Positions 8,599 through 15,769 of a stretch of 64,000 nucleotides of DNA are shown one piece after another (within the stretch, counting starts at the first letter, position 1; the number at the start of each line of letters is the position of its first letter). The notes beneath the pieces are model-generated. The model did not search any database. It saw nothing but the letters and a program-made list of their open reading frames with translations, and was not told where the DNA came from. This DNA comes from Anaerolineae bacterium (GTDB lineage Bacteria > Chloroflexota > Anaerolineae > Promineifilales > Promineifilaceae). A program made the translations under genes and the position numbers. The stretch is from contig JAHDWJ010000018.1 in the NCBI GenBank assembly GCA_023384415.1, positions 1 to 64,000 on the forward strand. Direction: 5' to 3'.

Positions 8599-9561
8599 TT
8601 AGTCAAGGGGGCTGCGAACCGCAAGCGGTCCTTTATTGAGGACATGGGTGTAAATCATGGTTGTTCTGACATCTTTGTGTCCTAAAAGCTCTTGCACAGT
8701 GCGGATATCATATCCCGCTTCTAATAAATGGGTAGCAAAGCTGTGCCGAAACACATGGGGGCTGACCCGTTTGAACACACTAGCTCGTTGGGCAGCCTGT
8801 TTGACGGCTCGTTGAATGACGCTTTCGTGCAGATGATGGCGACGCTCTACACCTGAGCGCGGGTCATGGGAACGCTGTGAGGCGGGAAAAACATACTGCC
8901 ACCCCCATTCTTTATCGGCATTGGTTGCTTTGCGTTCATAAGCAAACGGGAGTTCAACACGGCCAAACCCCTCCTGCAGATCCATTTGGTGGATGGCTTG
9001 CGCCTCGGCCAATTGTGCCCGCAAGGCGGGAATTGCTTTGGTGGGCAGCATCGTCACGCGGTCTTTACCCCCTTTGCCTGTCCGCACCATAATTTGCTGT
9101 TGGTTGAACTCTATGTCTTGAACTCTGAGGCGTAAACATTCCATGACTCGTAAGCCACTGCCATAGAGCAGTTGGATGATGAGCTTTTCGCGGCCGCGTA
9201 ATTGGGCTAAAACCGCCGTTACCTCCTCTTTAGAAAGAACCACGGGCAAATGTTCCGCTTTTTTAGCTCGCAATGCCTCTATTTGCTGTGTCAGTGGCTG
9301 GTTAAGCACCTCGCGATACAAAAATAGAATCGCTTGTAATGCCTGATTTTGCGTGGATGCGGCAACCTGCTGCTGCACCACCAAATCGGTTAAAAACGCT
9401 TCTAATTCTGACTCCCCCATCTCGGCTGGGTGTCGTTTGTTGTGGAATAAAATGTAGCGGCGAATCCAGCTTACATAAGTTTCTTCGGTACAGTAAGGGT
9501 AATGTTTCAGGCGCAACACATCACGCACATGGTCGAGTAATTTCTTTTTAGTAGGGATCAT
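8599..9561 (-). CDS. intI: Integron integrase (IntI, tyrosine recombinase)
   Basis: 320 aa from the ATG at 9561 (an in-frame upstream ATG at 9606 adds 15 residues without homology). The N-terminal SAM-like domain (about 1-90, with the [16 protein letters not shown] motif) binds core sites; the catalytic domain has [12 protein letters not shown] (first Arg), the TGKGGKDR lysine turn, [12 protein letters not shown] (H-x-x-R), [15 protein letters not shown] and the nucleophile Tyr. An insertion around [16 protein letters not shown] to [13 protein letters not shown] corresponds to the integron-specific patch that separates IntI from XerC/D. It cuts attI and attC sites to insert or excise gene cassettes. 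The array with attI lies immediately upstream of its start, in the opposite orientation, as in canonical integrons. Confidence 0.93.
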   Translation of the reverse strand: MIPTKKKLLDHVRDVLRLKHYPYCTEETYVSWIRRYILFHNKRHPAEMGESELEAFLTDLVVQQQVAASTQNQALQAILFLYREVLNQPLTQQIEALRAKKAEHLPVVLSKEEVTAVLAQLRGREKLIIQLLYGSGLRVMECLRLRVQDIEFNQQQIMVRTGKGGKDRVTMLPTKAIPALRAQLAEAQAIHQMDLQEGFGRVELPFAYERKATNADKEWGWQYVFPASQRSHDPRSGVERRHHLHESVIQRAVKQAAQRASVFKRVSPHVFRHSFATHLLEAGYDIRTVQELLGHKDVRTTMIYTHVLNKGPLAVRSPLD

Positions 9562-9633
9562 GGTGTTGTTGATAGGGGAAAAACGTAGGAGCACAACGCC
9601 ATTCATAATTAGTTCATTTTTAGCAGGCTATGC

Positions 9634-9801
9634 TTGACAGTCAAACCATTTGTTAAATATACCACCATTTTAGCCATTTAGACTGCAAATTCGCCATTTT
9701 TTGCGAGATTTACACTGGACTTGATGCAATTAGACTGCACCGCCTAAACCGCTTATTTCACACTTTAGCCGACAACCCTCAGTCTAATAACATAGTTAGG
9801 C
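9634..9801 (+). promoter_or_regulatory. attI region with insertion point and possible cassette promoter Pc
   Basis: The core site GTTAGGC at 9795-9801 is the 3' boundary of attI and the left edge of the first cassette. About 150 bp upstream, TTGACA at 9634-9639 followed after 18 bases by TATACC (9658-9663) could serve as the cassette promoter pointing into the array; the -35 is perfect but the -10 is weak. The region between is AT-rich and non-coding. It was placed by position and motif only. Confidence 0.6.
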
Positions 9802-9803
9802 CC

Positions 9804-10229
9804 ATGGAAAAGACGGGCACGATTATAAAGAAAATGCTCAATGGCGCCCTATGGTTCGGCGGACTTGGCCCCCCAATCGGGGCGTTGTTGTTCTGGGTTG
9901 CCCTTCTTGGCACCAGCATCTCTGAGAGAGATGGCGAGAACTTTGCCGTGCTATTCGGCGGCATAATCTTTTTTATCTTTTGGTCCTACATCTTTGGCCT
10001 GGTACCAGCAGTTCTATCTGGCTTTGTTCTCGGCCCCTTCCGCCAACACATTAACCCGTGGCCGCGCTTCCTTGCTTCAGGCTTGATTTGCTCCATCATT
10101 TCTTCGGCATGGGGACTTGCCGTGTGGTCCTCGCGTGAAATCGGCTTGATGACATCAAACCCTTGGCAATTATCTTTTGCGGTCCGGCCCTTGTTGCTGG
10201 CACAGCTACCGCTAGATTCTGGGGCATAG
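9804..10229 (+). CDS. Integron cassette 1: small membrane protein
   Basis: 141 aa with about four hydrophobic segments (near residues 14-36, 47-73, 84-108 and 118-136). The ATG lies three bases after the core site at 9795-9801, and the TAG at 10227-10229 abuts attC1, so the gene fills its cassette exactly. I recognise no family. The lack of GCGGCCGC octamers and the tight cassette fit suggest recent acquisition. Confidence 0.75.
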   Translation: MEKTGTIIKKMLNGALWFGGLGPPIGALLFWVALLGTSISERDGENFAVLFGGIIFFIFWSYIFGLVPAVLSGFVLGPFRQHINPWPRFLASGLICSIISSAWGLAVWSSREIGLMTSNPWQLSFAVRPLLLAQLPLDSGA

Positions 10230-10311
10230 GCCTAACGGGGAGATAAGCCGCGCCAGACCAACGTGGCCGTTCCCCCCAACCTCACCGCGTCGGCTTTATT
10301 GGTTGTTAGGA
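10230..10311 (+). other. attC site 1
   Basis: Begins with the inverse core GCCTAAC (10230-10236) and ends with the core GTTAGGA (10305-10311). Inner arms GAGATAAGCCGCG and CGCGTCGGCTTTATT pair imperfectly, giving the folded single-strand hairpin that IntI recognises. A close relative lies inverted at 11794-11875. Confidence 0.85.
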
Positions 10312-10363
10312 GCGGCGGCAACACTGGAAAGTGACGGCGCAATCTGCTATCATAATAGAAGAC

Positions 10364-10618
10364 ATGAACACAAAGCAGCGCAAAACACTTTCCGCAATCT
10401 TCGCTGACCCGATTAACGGCAACATTGAATGGCGTAGCATTGAGTCTTTGCTTGTGGCTCTGGAATGTCAGGTGATTGAGGGGAGTGGTTCACGGGTCAC
10501 ATTCATTTTGAATGGGCAACGCGCCGATTTTCATCGGCCTCACCCTGAAAAAGAAGCGCTGCGTTATCGTGTGAAAGATGTGCGCGAATTCTTACAGAGG
10601 GCAGGTGTAACCCCATGA
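10364..10618 (+). CDS. hicA: HicA-family toxin (integron cassette 2)
   Basis: 84 aa from the ATG at 10364; an upstream GTG (10331) would add 11 unrelated residues. The sequence fits HicA: a conserved Leu-rich helix around 'WRSIESLLVALEC', the G-SGSRV-F strand containing the usual Gly-Ser turn, and the 'FHRPHP' region with the catalytic histidine expected in the double-stranded-RNA-binding-like fold. HicA toxins degrade mRNA. It overlaps hicB by 4 bp (ATGA), so the two are translationally coupled within one cassette. Toxin-antitoxin pairs in cassettes are known to stabilise arrays. Confidence 0.85.
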   Translation: MNTKQRKTLSAIFADPINGNIEWRSIESLLVALECQVIEGSGSRVTFILNGQRADFHRPHPEKEALRYRVKDVREFLQRAGVTP

Positions 10619-10956
10619 ACGAAATGAATTACCAAAACTATTCCGCGAAAGTTGAATACGACCCTGTAGACAAAATCTTCGTTGGACACATTATCGGGAT
10701 TCGAGATATTGTTGGCTTTCATGGCAGTACCGTTGAAGAACTGGAAGCAGCATTTCATGATGCTGTAGATCATTACCTGGAAGTGTGTGAAAAAATTGGG
10801 CAATCGCCACAACGGTCATATTCGGGCAAATTAACCCTGCGAATTCCGCCAGAGATTCATATGGCAGTCGCTACAGCAGCAGAAATCAACAGCAAGAGCA
10901 TCAATCAGTGGGCTACTGATGTTTTGAAACAAGCCGCGATGCCCGAAGCGGCTTAG
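10615..10956 (+). CDS. hicB: HicB-family antitoxin (integron cassette 2)
   Basis: 113 aa. The N-terminal part (YSAKVEYDPVDKIFVGHI, then GFHGSTVEELEAAFHDAV) is the partial RNase-H-like HicB fold that neutralises HicA; the C-terminal part (about residues 72-105, GKLTLRIPPEIHMAVATAA) is a ribbon-helix-helix DNA-binding domain, used for autorepression in this family. It overlaps the toxin gene by 4 bp. A stretch of about 70 bp separates its stop from attC2. Confidence 0.9.
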   Translation: MNEMNYQNYSAKVEYDPVDKIFVGHIIGIRDIVGFHGSTVEELEAAFHDAVDHYLEVCEKIGQSPQRSYSGKLTLRIPPEIHMAVATAAEINSKSINQWATDVLKQAAMPEAA

Positions 10957-11029
10957 TGGTTTTCAGCCAAGATAGGGGCGGTTGTTTTTGGCAAAGGCAT
11001 TGGAAATTCCTGCTCAGAAAGAGAAGAGG

Positions 11030-11141
11030 TCCTAACAACCCGTGCAGGTGACGCTGGCGCGATGCCTCGGACGGCTGGCTATCTGGTTATTAGCGAAGGA
11101 CTTGGACGACCACGCCAGCGCACCTGACGGCGGCGTTGGGC
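11030..11141 (+). other. attC site 2
   Basis: From TCCTAAC (11030-11036) to the core GTTGGGC (11135-11141). Long inner arms, GTGCAGGTGACGCTGGCGCG near 11041-11060 and CGCCAGCGCACCTGACGG near 11113-11130, form an extensive imperfect stem, typical of a 110-bp attC. Confidence 0.9.
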
Positions 11142-11164
11142 GGCTCAGAAACCGGGAGACCAAA

Positions 11165-11650
11165 ATGTTCTTTACTCCAGTGAAGCCATCTTTGGCAAAA
11201 AGTTTGTTGCCTATGATCTTCGCGTTGGCTATCTACCTGGTGAGCTGTGGTTTTCACCCATCGCCGAGGCCGACTTCAGGGAATACGCCTGAACAGATGT
11301 TTGAAGCTTTGATTCAATCACCTTTGCCTACGGAAGTTACCAATCTTGAAGGCACAGGAGATACTTGGCAGGGGCATAGTATTTATCTGCGCTTTCAAGT
11401 TGAGCCTGCTTTCCTGGAAGCATACATGGGAGACAACTTTGAAAGTGTACCGTGTGATGCGATTTTTTCGTATTTTGAGCTTCCTAACCCAACTTACGAT
11501 GTTTTCAGTCCATCTTGGAAACCCGAGGATGTCACTGGCGGAATTTGCTATCGTTCAAAGGGTTTTTTAGGTGAAACGTGGCTAGGGGAACAATTTATCT
11601 TGTGGGATTCTGTGACGAACAGTGTATATTTTTATGGAGTTGGTGGCTAG
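11165..11650 (+). CDS. Integron cassette 3: putative lipoprotein, unknown function
   Basis: 161 aa from the ATG at 11165. The N-terminus (KPSLAKSLLPMIFALAIYLVSC) is a signal peptide with a lipobox-like LVSC, so Cys residue about 28 may be lipidated. The rest is a small soluble domain with two further cysteines (VPCDAIF and GGICYRS) that could form a disulfide. I do not recognise the family. An upstream in-frame frame reaching back to 11042 runs through attC2 and is not used here. Confidence 0.7.
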   Translation: MFFTPVKPSLAKSLLPMIFALAIYLVSCGFHPSPRPTSGNTPEQMFEALIQSPLPTEVTNLEGTGDTWQGHSIYLRFQVEPAFLEAYMGDNFESVPCDAIFSYFELPNPTYDVFSPSWKPEDVTGGICYRSKGFLGETWLGEQFILWDSVTNSVYFYGVGG

Positions 11651-11677
11651 TGCAACCAAAAGGTCTGTTTTAGGGCT

Positions 11678-11749
11678 GCCCAACACGCATTTCCACCTGA
11701 CACCGCTCTGCTGCGATCCGCGGCGCAGATGAAGGGCAGACCGTTAGGC
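11678..11749 (+). other. attC site 3
   Basis: Begins with GCCCAAC (11678-11684) and ends with GTTAGGC (11743-11749), 72 bp. Inner arms are weaker than at attC2 (TCTGCTGCGAT and GGCGCAGA pair). It closes cassette 3. Confidence 0.8.
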
Positions 11750-11793
11750 AGCCGGGTAAGTTACCTCCGTATTACTGAACGGGAGTTGCGGCC

Positions 11794-11875
11794 GCCCAAC
11801 ACCCAATAAAGCCGGCGCGAGGAATGAGTTGGCAACGGCCATGTTGGTCTAGCACGGCTTATCTCCACTGAACCT
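11794..11875 (-). other. Inverted attC-like site, relative of attC1
   Basis: Read on the minus strand this 82-bp stretch matches attC1 over most of its length: the GGAGATAAGCCG arm, the AGACCAAC and TGGCCGTT blocks, then CGGCTTTATTGG and TGTTGGGC. Its core GTTGGGC is the reverse complement of 11794-11800. The distal inverse core is degenerate (GGTTCAG instead of a YYYAAC end). A GCGGCCGC octamer at 11788-11795 overlaps its edge. Confidence 0.75.
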
Positions 11876-11899
11876 GGCGCGGTATGGCCCTATTCCCCT

Positions 11900-12367
11900 T
11901 TACTGACCTCTCTGTACCTTCTCCCGCTCCTGATCCCATAGTTTGGCAAAACGTACAAAGACATCAACAATAATTTCTAGTTCGCTTTCCGAGTAACTTG
12001 AAATCAATTCCTCTTGGGCTTTTCTGGCCGACGCAAACCAGGAGGCCATTTTTTCCGCGCTTAATTTTTCCGGCGTAATCAATATCCCACGGCGATCATG
12101 GGGATTGGGGTGGCGTTCGATTAAGCCCGCCTTTTCTAGACGGTCCAGCATGGCCGTCGTTGCCCCAGACGTGAGACCCGTGTGCCTGGCAAGTTCAGAC
12201 GGGGTGGCAGTTCCTTTTTGGAATAACAGCCTGAGACATTCCATGTCGGTAACATTGAGACCTGCCCATTCACTCATGGCGTTGCGAAACTGGGTCAAAT
12301 TCACCCCATAATCCCTTACGGCCATCAAGGCTCGCTGCTTCAGATCTACCTTTGTTGATTCCGTCAT
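11900..12367 (-). CDS. MarR family transcriptional regulator
   Basis: 155 aa with a central winged helix (about residues 35-100): the LRLLFQKGTATPSELARHTG helix pair, recognition helix TSGATTAMLDRLEKAG and the wing motif ERHPNPHDRRG that is diagnostic of MarR. Flanking helices form the dimer interface. Such dimers repress nearby genes and release DNA on binding small aromatic or oxidising ligands. It is divergent from the DUF1801 gene at 12578, and a perfect inverted repeat at 12403-12421 lies between them, so it probably controls itself and possibly that gene. Confidence 0.92.
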   Translation of the reverse strand: MTESTKVDLKQRALMAVRDYGVNLTQFRNAMSEWAGLNVTDMECLRLLFQKGTATPSELARHTGLTSGATTAMLDRLEKAGLIERHPNPHDRRGILITPEKLSAEKMASWFASARKAQEELISSYSESELEIIVDVFVRFAKLWDQEREKVQRGQ

Positions 12368-12402
12368 AGAAATATACCCTTGACATTATCTTTACATTGA
12401 AG

Positions 12403-12421
12403 TATCTTTATTATAAAGATA
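12403..12421. promoter_or_regulatory. Probable MarR operator
   Basis: TATCTTTA and TAAAGATA are perfect inverted repeats separated by TTA. A TTGACA (12379-12384) and a second partial TATCTTTA stand just upstream. The position, 36 bp before the MarR start, is that of an autoregulatory operator. Confidence 0.6.
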
Positions 12422-12468
12422 AATTGATTTATAGGCAAGGTGTAACCGTTCAGGTTCACAAGAATGGA

Positions 12469-12525
12469 ACCGCCAAGATGCCAAGAAATTATTCAACTTC
12501 TTTGTGTCCGTGGCATCTTTGCGGT
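12469..12525. repeat. Palindromic intergenic repeat, ACCGCCAAGATGCCAAGAA family
   Basis: ACCGCCAAGATGCCAAGAAA faces TTCTTTGTG...GGCATCTTTGCGGT with a short AT-rich loop. It is a divergent member of the dispersed palindrome family also seen at 17814 and 55015. Confidence 0.7.
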
Positions 12526-12577
12526 GAATAATTACGGCAAGGTTTCAAAATAACCCAAATTAGCTAAGGAGATTTTT

Positions 12578-13072
12578 ATGAGCGCAAAGACAGTCACAAA
12601 AAAAAGCACCAGCAAGTCTGATGCAGGATTTACCGCCGAAGAAAAAGCGGCCATGAAGGCGCGTGCCCAGGAGTTGAAAGCGGAAGCGCGAGCAAGCAAG
12701 AACAGGGAAGAAGGTGAAAAAGCGGTGTTTGCAGCCATTGCGGAGATGCAGGAAGATGATCGTTTCATGGCCACAAGATTGCATGAGATGATCACGACCA
12801 ATGTACCAGACCTCATGCCGAAGACCTGGTATGGGATGCCCGCGTATGTGAACAAGGATGGCAAGGTTATTTGTTTTTTCCAGGCCGCAAGCAAGTTCAG
12901 CGTGAGATATGCGACATTTGGGTTCCAGCCTGATGCGAATCTGGACGATGGCAATATGTGGGCGGCTTCTTTTGCCTTGATAAAGTTGACGCCGGCCGAA
13001 GAGGCAAAGATTATTGCCCTTGTGAAGAAAGCCGTAACTCCTTTTGGAAGCGAAACAATTAGCCTGGCGTAA
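12578..13072 (+). CDS. DUF1801 (YdhG-like) family protein
   Basis: 164 aa. The first 65 residues are a Lys/Ala-rich, probably coiled-coil extension; residues 65-160 fit the DUF1801 fold ([22 protein letters not shown] and a final helix around [17 protein letters not shown]). The family is small, cytosolic and of unknown biochemical role, related in shape to frataxin-like folds. A ribosome site (aaggaga) precedes the ATG. It is divergent from the MarR gene, whose operator could also control it. There are no GCGGCCGC octamers in the pair. Confidence 0.75.
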   Translation: MSAKTVTKKSTSKSDAGFTAEEKAAMKARAQELKAEARASKNREEGEKAVFAAIAEMQEDDRFMATRLHEMITTNVPDLMPKTWYGMPAYVNKDGKVICFFQAASKFSVRYATFGFQPDANLDDGNMWAASFALIKLTPAEEAKIIALVKKAVTPFGSETISLA

Positions 13073-13115
13073 ATGAACAACCGGGCTGGGCAGGCAGAAA
13101 TTTAGCTATGACTGC

Positions 13116-13430
13116 TCAGCCCGTAAGGAACGCCTCATACTCGGCTTTGCTGATGTAGCGGCCGCCTTGAATTTCCGCGCTGATTACATTGAACTGGCTG
13201 TCCAGGTGGACAACGGTGGGCATCCGGCGGAAACATTTGCTGTCTACAATCACTTTGTGCCAGCTATATTGCCCCCCTTCCTGGTTAAAATCATGTTTAC
13301 GGTCAGCGCGTACCCGAACGGCGGTCTGGCAATGGTCACATTGCACATAAAAATAGACCCCATCGGGATCCCCTGGATTGTCCGGGGGTGGTTTTTCTTG
13401 ACCCCCAAAAAGGCGACGTAAAAATCCCAT
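13116..13430 (-). CDS. Small conserved-type protein with one zinc-finger-like pair, unknown
   Basis: 104 aa, ATG at 13430 with AGGAGAG upstream. After a basic start (MGFLRRLFGG) and a Pro-rich linker comes VQCDHCQTAVRVRADRKHDF, a CxxC knuckle, and a later Cys (DSKCFRRMPTVVHLD). It may bind zinc and nucleic acid. I do not recognise the family; the neighbours give no clue. Confidence 0.6.
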   Translation of the reverse strand: MGFLRRLFGGQEKPPPDNPGDPDGVYFYVQCDHCQTAVRVRADRKHDFNQEGGQYSWHKVIVDSKCFRRMPTVVHLDSQFNVISAEIQGGRYISKAEYEAFLTG

Positions 13431-13595
13431 GTTGCTCTCCTGAAAAATAAAGGCTGAGGACTGCGTGGTTCGCCATTGTCTGTTATTTGTCCCCGGTCAA
13501 TTTCAACAGCCGCGAATTTCCGTAGCTCCTCTCCATTCCCCTGATTTTATGCCTTCTTTGTCAGGCGTGCCAAACCGTTTGCTGGCCGGGAAAAC

Positions 13596-13625
13596 AAAAA
13601 GACCAGCCCGAAGGCTGGCCTTTTT
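13596..13625. terminator. Bidirectional intrinsic terminator
   Basis: AAAAAGACCAGCC, CGAA, GGCTGGCCTTTTT: a GC-rich stem with A-tract and T-tract on opposite sides, so it can stop transcription both ways. It lies just after the stop of the transglycosylase gene (13648) on the minus strand. Confidence 0.85.
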
Positions 13626-13647
13626 GAGAGGGAGAGGGAGAGGGCTG

Positions 13648-14466
13648 TTAATTTGTGGCTGGAGATTGCTGCTGACGTGCGGCCGCTTGCTGACACAAAC
13701 TGCGGCCGCCGGCATCTAACCATCGTTGCACTGTCGGGCTGCTCGTTTCCCCATTCTGAATATCTTGATAAATGCCCGTAGCCCATCGGTAATACCGCTG
13801 TGTTTCATTGGGCCATCTATCCCAATTGCGGACCATTACACTGGGGCCACCGTTATAACCGGCAAAGGCTAACCCCACATCATTTGCTTGGGCCAGCAGC
13901 TGCGAAAGGAACAACATCCCCCGGTAGGCATTGGTTTCTGGGTCATAATGGTTCTCACCGACGTCAAAATGGAACGGCATCACCTGGAACAGCCCGGTGG
14001 CCCCGGCTGGTGAGCGGGCATCCTGGAAGCCACAGGATTCAATTTGCATCACAATAGCCACCAGGTTAGCGTCGGCAATCTGGTGCTGCGCGGCCCATCG
14101 CTCAATGTGATTGGCCCAGTAATGGATTTCTGGGGTGAACACCGGGGATAAGGTTGAATGGGTGGGGAGGGCCTGGCTGGCGGCCGCTGCGCCACTATTG
14201 TTGTCACCGCTGGTACCTACCCCATTGGCTGTTTGAGGCTGGGTTACGGTAATAGTTTCCGCTGACGAATGCAAGCTCAAGGCAAACCGTATCAAACCAC
14301 CCATGATCAGGGCGGCCAACAACAGGGTCAAGAGCATCCGTTTTTGGACATCATCAGAAGTGAACATAGGCTGCGGGGCGAATGCTGGCTGCGCCCATCT
14401 TTGGACCGCAGCTCCCCCCTCGATGATGGGGGTATAAGGTGTACTGGTTGGTTGTATATTGGACAT
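13648..14466 (-). CDS. Membrane-anchored lytic transglycosylase (SLT family)
   Basis: 272 aa from the ATG at 14466 (upstream in-frame ATGs at 14475 and 14493 are possible). A single membrane helix (about residues 40-60) places the rest outside. Residues about 125-235 are a goose-lysozyme-like SLT domain: the catalytic Glu in IVMQIESCGF, then SPAGATGLFQVMPFHF and AGYNGG, all diagnostic. It cleaves peptidoglycan glycan strands with formation of 1,6-anhydro ends. The upstream four-helix membrane gene ends 48 bp away on the same strand and could be part of the same transcription unit; a terminator follows at 13596-13625. Confidence 0.88.
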   Translation of the reverse strand: MSNIQPTSTPYTPIIEGGAAVQRWAQPAFAPQPMFTSDDVQKRMLLTLLLAALIMGGLIRFALSLHSSAETITVTQPQTANGVGTSGDNNSGAAAASQALPTHSTLSPVFTPEIHYWANHIERWAAQHQIADANLVAIVMQIESCGFQDARSPAGATGLFQVMPFHFDVGENHYDPETNAYRGMLFLSQLLAQANDVGLAFAGYNGGPSVMVRNWDRWPNETQRYYRWATGIYQDIQNGETSSPTVQRWLDAGGRSLCQQAAARQQQSPATN

Positions 14467-14513
14467 TTTTAGCATACTCCCGGATTGTAGCAAATCATTA
14501 TAATTACCTCTGG

Positions 14514-15350
14514 CTAATCGTGGTTACGTGGACTGGCCGATAACCCACCCATATTGGGGCGGACTGGGCCGGGGGGACGTTGGCGAACCCGGGGAGCGTT
14601 GTTGGGGCGCTGCGGCCGCACCGGGGCTACAGTTGGTTCGGGCGCAGGGCGATTATTATTACGAAAAGCGGGAGATGGTATGTCATCCATAAGTGGCTTA
14701 ACAGGCATAGCTGGGCGGGTAGGTTGGGCCGCGACCGGGCGATTGGGTAAAACAGGCTGCGGCCGCGCCGGTTGTTGGGCACGGGATGGGGCTGGCTGTA
14801 CAGATGGAACTGACCTGGCAGACGACTCATACTCCGCACCATACAAAAACTTTTCCCCAGCGGCCGTTAAAGAACCAATGAACATAATGCGTGTCAGCCA
14901 GACCAAAGCCGCTACAAACACCGGCACAATTTTGAGCAGCTGCTCCCGGCTCAGCACCTCATTGCCCAGCGGATGGTTGAGCAAAGTGAGCGAAACGGCC
15001 CACCAGGTCATAATCGCATTCATAGAAGTTCCTAAAAGCCAGGCCCCAGTGAGATACCAGACCGCCTTTGGCTCATCAGCCCCTCGCTCAGGGGTGAACA
15101 GCCGGGCCAAACCAGCAAAATCAATAGCACAAAAGGCGATGGCTAAAATAGCCGCCCATGACAACCCCAAAAAACGAACATCGCCCAGAAGGCTCTTCAG
15201 GGCGAATTGGGTGGTGTCGAAGTTGAACAGCTCAAAGGCCAGTAGAGCGATAACCAAAATGACACCAATCATCAACTGACGAGATACGGGGATTTGGCCC
15301 AATCCAATGAGGGCGCTCTGTTTACCAGGGGGAACTCCTTCTTGACGCAT
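14514..15350 (-). CDS. Four-helix membrane protein with Pro/Arg-rich tail, unknown
   Basis: 278 aa from the ATG at 15350, chosen over 15365 because GGAGG stands 8 bases upstream of it. Four hydrophobic helices (about residues 24-48, 60-82, 95-120 and 140-165) are followed by roughly 100 residues rich in Pro, Arg, Gln and Asn, predicted disordered and cytoplasmic or extracellular depending on topology. I recognise no family. Co-orientation with a peptidoglycan lytic enzyme hints at an envelope role, but this is only inference. Confidence 0.65.
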   Translation of the reverse strand: MRQEGVPPGKQSALIGLGQIPVSRQLMIGVILVIALLAFELFNFDTTQFALKSLLGDVRFLGLSWAAILAIAFCAIDFAGLARLFTPERGADEPKAVWYLTGAWLLGTSMNAIMTWWAVSLTLLNHPLGNEVLSREQLLKIVPVFVAALVWLTRIMFIGSLTAAGEKFLYGAEYESSARSVPSVQPAPSRAQQPARPQPVLPNRPVAAQPTRPAMPVKPLMDDIPSPAFRNNNRPAPEPTVAPVRPQRPNNAPRVRQRPPGPVRPNMGGLSASPRNHD

Positions 15351-15769
15351 GATTTTTACCTCCATCCATCCATTTTGCTCTGCTCTTTTAATAAGGTGGC
15401 GGCCAATTCCAGCGGCAGCCAGACAACGGGTGAACTTATGCCGCCCCCCGGTGAAAGGGTATCCTCAACCGGATCACCGTTTGGCTCTATCCTGACCTGA
15501 AAGGCGGGGAGGGTGCAGGTGGGGTCTCCACCTGCACCCTGTGCCTGGGAGGGGGGAAGAGGGAAGTCAGAACATACGTTCATACAAAAGATTAGCACAA
15601 GCGTTCTAATTCGTCAAGAAGTTGGTAAAATTCGTAGAACATGATCTGATTCCTCACTTTTGACCTACAATAATCGCTCCGTACTCCTTGACGGAAGGTG
15701 AAAGTTAGTTATGCTTAGGCGCATCTCGTAAGCTGGTATTGCCATTAACTCTGGCGTGGAAATATCATT
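15351..15769. other. Divergent promoter region with hairpin
   Basis: 419 bp between divergent genes. A perfect 13-bp hairpin sits at 15510-15540. A minus-strand frame ending at 15356 and overlapping the ribosome site of the next gene (VEDTLSPGGGISSPVVWLPL and following) might encode a short leader protein, but without a good start codon or known relatives I do not call it. Confidence 0.45.
15510..15540. repeat. Perfect hairpin AGGGTGCAGGTGG
   Basis: AGGGTGCAGGTGG at 15510-15522 is followed after five bases by its exact complement at 15528-15540. There is no T-tract, so it is more likely a dispersed palindrome than a terminator. Confidence 0.7.

Noticed and set aside
14554..15279. 241-codon plus-strand frame
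   Set aside because: Antisense of the four-helix membrane protein; Gly/Arg-rich composition follows from the Pro-rich tail on the other strand.
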